Assembly (NCBI GenBank): GCA_002439755.1
Contig: DJPH01000039.1
Coordinates: 1 to 15,045 of the forward strand
DNA length: 15,045 nt
Source: Prevotellaceae bacterium UBA6417
Lineage (GTDB): Bacteria; Bacteroidota; Bacteroidia; Bacteroidales; Bacteroidaceae
Direction: 5' to 3'
Shown: positions 15,015 to 15,045 of the stretch, piece after piece
How the letters are laid out: each line of letters begins with the position of its first letter
How positions within the stretch are numbered: the stretch's first letter is position 1
The notes under the pieces: generated by a model
What the model was told of the DNA's origin: nothing
Seen by the model: only the letters and a program-made list of their open reading frames with translations
Databases searched by the model: none
Translations under genes and position numbers: made by a program

Positions 15015-15045
15015 GTTCAAAACCACATACCCTTTATTCGGCAAG

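Overview
The window looks like a chromosomal stretch from a member of the order Bacteroidales (Bacteroides/Prevotella-like). Three things point there. Promoters have the Bacteroidetes form, TTG or TTTG about 19-20 bases before TAnnTTTG, instead of -35/-10 boxes. Start sites have A-rich leaders instead of strong Shine-Dalgarno sequences. The gene content includes a large outer-membrane barrel protein with a carboxypeptidase-like N-terminal domain, an M20C peptidase and a short MerR protein next to alaS. I cannot name the species from sequence alone.

Layout. Bases 1-525 hold a decayed minus-strand gene, open in two different frames, that ends in a single membrane helix. A HAD-superfamily phosphatase gene (minus, 526-1385) carries a one-base deletion inside its catalytic DxD motif. 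Next come two large minus-strand housekeeping genes, dnaK (1484-3412) and alaS (3586-6204), each followed by a clear intrinsic-terminator hairpin. A small MerR-type regulator (6304-6672, plus) diverges from alaS. Their two predicted promoters occupy the same 35 bases face to face and contain a 14-bp perfect palindrome. Three minus-strand genes follow: cls (6756-8222, cardiolipin synthase), a 978-residue outer-membrane beta-barrel protein (8409-11345) and rsmA (11526-12356, 16S rRNA dimethyltransferase). At the right, on the plus strand, a multi-pass membrane protein of the lysylphosphatidylglycerol-synthase transmembrane family (12501-13541) and an aminoacyl-histidine dipeptidase, pepD (13554-15014), form a probable two-gene operon.

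How the genes relate. Most are independent housekeeping functions: protein folding, alanine charging, rRNA modification, peptide turnover and membrane lipid or envelope work. No defence system, CRISPR array, tRNA, rRNA or insertion sequence was seen. The window is mainly conserved core genome. The points worth a second look are the HAD frameshift, the decayed gene beside it, the superimposed alaS/merR promoters, and start-codon questions for cls, rsmA and the 12501 gene.
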